Origin: Paracoccaceae bacterium
Lineage (GTDB): Bacteria > Pseudomonadota > Alphaproteobacteria > Rhodobacterales > Rhodobacteraceae
DNA length: 5,980 nt
Assembly: GCA_003561595.1 (NCBI GenBank)
Contig: PWWF01000256.1
Location: 1 to 5,980 of the forward strand
Direction of reading: 5' to 3'
The translations under genes were made by a program, and so were the position numbers. Each line of letters starts with the position of its first letter. The stretch's first letter is position 1. Positions 5,381 to 5,980 of this stretch are shown piece by piece. A model generated the notes under the pieces. It had not been told where the DNA came from. It was given only the letters and a program-made list of their open reading frames with translations, and searched no databases.

Positions 5381-5392
5381 TGACATGAGAAA

Positions 5393-5404
5393 AGAGAGAC
5401 GCGC
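5393..5404 (+). promoter_or_regulatory. weak ribosome-binding region of secY
   Basis: The stretch before the secY ATG is purine-rich (AGAGAG at 5393-5398, spacer 6 nt) but contains no AGGAG or GGAGG, unlike almost every other gene here. With the 106-nt gap removing coupling to rplO, this suggests lower translation of secY than of the ribosomal proteins, consistent with its lower cellular demand. This is inference from the SD match only. Confidence 0.5.
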
Positions 5405-5980
5405 ATGGCATCTGCGACAGACTCACTTGCGGCCAATACAAGTTGGGGAGCACTGGCCAAGGCCACTGACCTGCGCCGCCGCATCTTTTTCGCGCTGGGG
5501 CTGCTGATCGTTTATCGGATCGGCACCTATATCCCGGTGCCGGGGATCGACGGGATTGCGCTGCGTGAGTTCATGGATGAGGCCGCGTCCGGCATTGGCG
5601 GCATGCTCAACATGTTCACCGGCGGCGCCATCAGCCGCATGGGGATCTTTGCGCTGGGGATCATGCCCTATATTTCCGCTGCCATTATCGTACAGTTGAT
5701 CGGCGCGATGTATGAGCCCTGGAAGCAGCTCAAGAAAGAAGGCGAGATGGGGCGGCGCAAGCTGAACCAGTATACGCGCTATCTGACTGTGCTGCTGGCC
5801 ACCGGGCAATCCTACGGGCTGGCCGTGTCGCTTGAAGCGGGGGATCTGGCGACCGATCCGGGCTGGTTCTTCCGTGCGGCGGTGGTCATCACGCTGGTCG
5901 GCGGGACCATGTTCCTGATGTGGCTGGGTGAGCAGATTACCGCCCGCGGCGTCGGCAACGGGATTTCGCTGATCATCTTC
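5405..5980 (+). CDS. secY: protein translocase subunit SecY, 5' part (C-terminus outside window)
   Basis: SecY is the channel-forming subunit of the SecYEG translocon in the inner membrane; it passes unfolded proteins driven by SecA and inserts membrane proteins from SRP-bound ribosomes. The 192 visible residues of a protein normally near 440-460 show TM1 (about 27-47, ending in the conserved IPVPGID), the plug region (about 66-75, [10 protein letters not shown]), and SecY signature 1 at 80-97 ([18 protein letters not shown]). They also show the [18 protein letters not shown] cytosolic loop, TM3 (123-142), TM4 (155-175) and signature 2 at 173-186 ([14 protein letters not shown]). The frame is open at the window end. 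ATG 5405 is chosen because the N-terminus [20 protein letters not shown] resembles Rhodobacter-type SecY as I recall it; the upstream ATG at 5385 is in another frame. Confidence 0.97.
   Translation, partial: MASATDSLAANTSWGALAKATDLRRRIFFALGLLIVYRIGTYIPVPGIDGIALREFMDEAASGIGGMLNMFTGGAISRMGIFALGIMPYISAAIIVQLIGAMYEPWKQLKKEGEMGRRKLNQYTRYLTVLLATGQSYGLAVSLEAGDLATDPGWFFRAAVVITLVGGTMFLMWLGEQITARGVGNGISLIIF

Noticed and set aside
5304..5507. 67-codon GTG frame overlapping the start of secY
   Set aside because: Overlaps the conserved SecY N-terminus in another frame, and its translation through the hairpin has no family resemblance.
1..5980. A novel defence, mobile or biosynthetic system
   Set aside because: Every gene is an ordinary member of the S10/spc cluster in canonical order; there are no extra genes, transposases, CRISPR repeats, integrase sites or foreign composition to support it.

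Overview
The window is a continuous stretch of the S10/spc ribosomal-protein supergene cluster, all on the + strand: 3' part of rplP, then rpmC, rpsQ, rplN, rplX, rplE, rpsN, rpsH, rplF, rplR, rpsE, rpmD, rplO and the 5' part of secY. The order is the canonical bacterial one and nothing is missing or inserted. Protein sequences (the zinc-free 101-residue S14, the S8 starting [11 protein letters not shown], the SecY N-terminus with a ...[16 protein letters not shown] segment), GC-rich codon use and RBS style suggest an alphaproteobacterium, most likely of the Rhodobacterales. That placement comes from remembered family resemblance, not from a search.

Layout: 2-334 end of L16; 335-517 a 183-nt non-coding gap rich in RNA structure; 518-972 L29 and S17; 973-1029 a short structured gap carrying the L14 RBS; 1030-4681 ten tightly packed genes from L14 to L30, either overlapping by one base (rplN/rplX, rplX/rplE) or separated by 10-19 nt; 4682-4806 a 125-nt gap with an intergenic palindrome that looks like a dispersed repeat and a second strong hairpin; 4807-5298 L15; 5299-5404 a 106-nt gap with a very stable hairpin just before secY; 5405 to the end SecY, open at the window edge.

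The ribosomal proteins assemble into the two subunits: L16, L29, L14, L24, L5, L6, L18, L30 and L15 into the 50S, and S17, S14, S8 and S5 into the 30S. SecY is the core of the membrane channel that exports proteins made by those ribosomes. Close spacing and good Shine-Dalgarno (SD) sequences imply co-transcription and translational coupling. No accessory system, mobile gene cargo, CRISPR array or unknown gene is present.

What deserves a second look is between the genes. The L16-L29 gap folds on paper into a compact three-way junction whose central hairpin plus U-rich run has the form of an intrinsic terminator, overlapping a TTGACA-type promoter candidate. The L14 RBS can be partly paired. 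An apparently dispersed palindrome sits inside an essential operon, and secY is set off by a 14-bp hairpin and a weak SD. These are structural readings made by eye; no folding energies, alignments or expression data were available.
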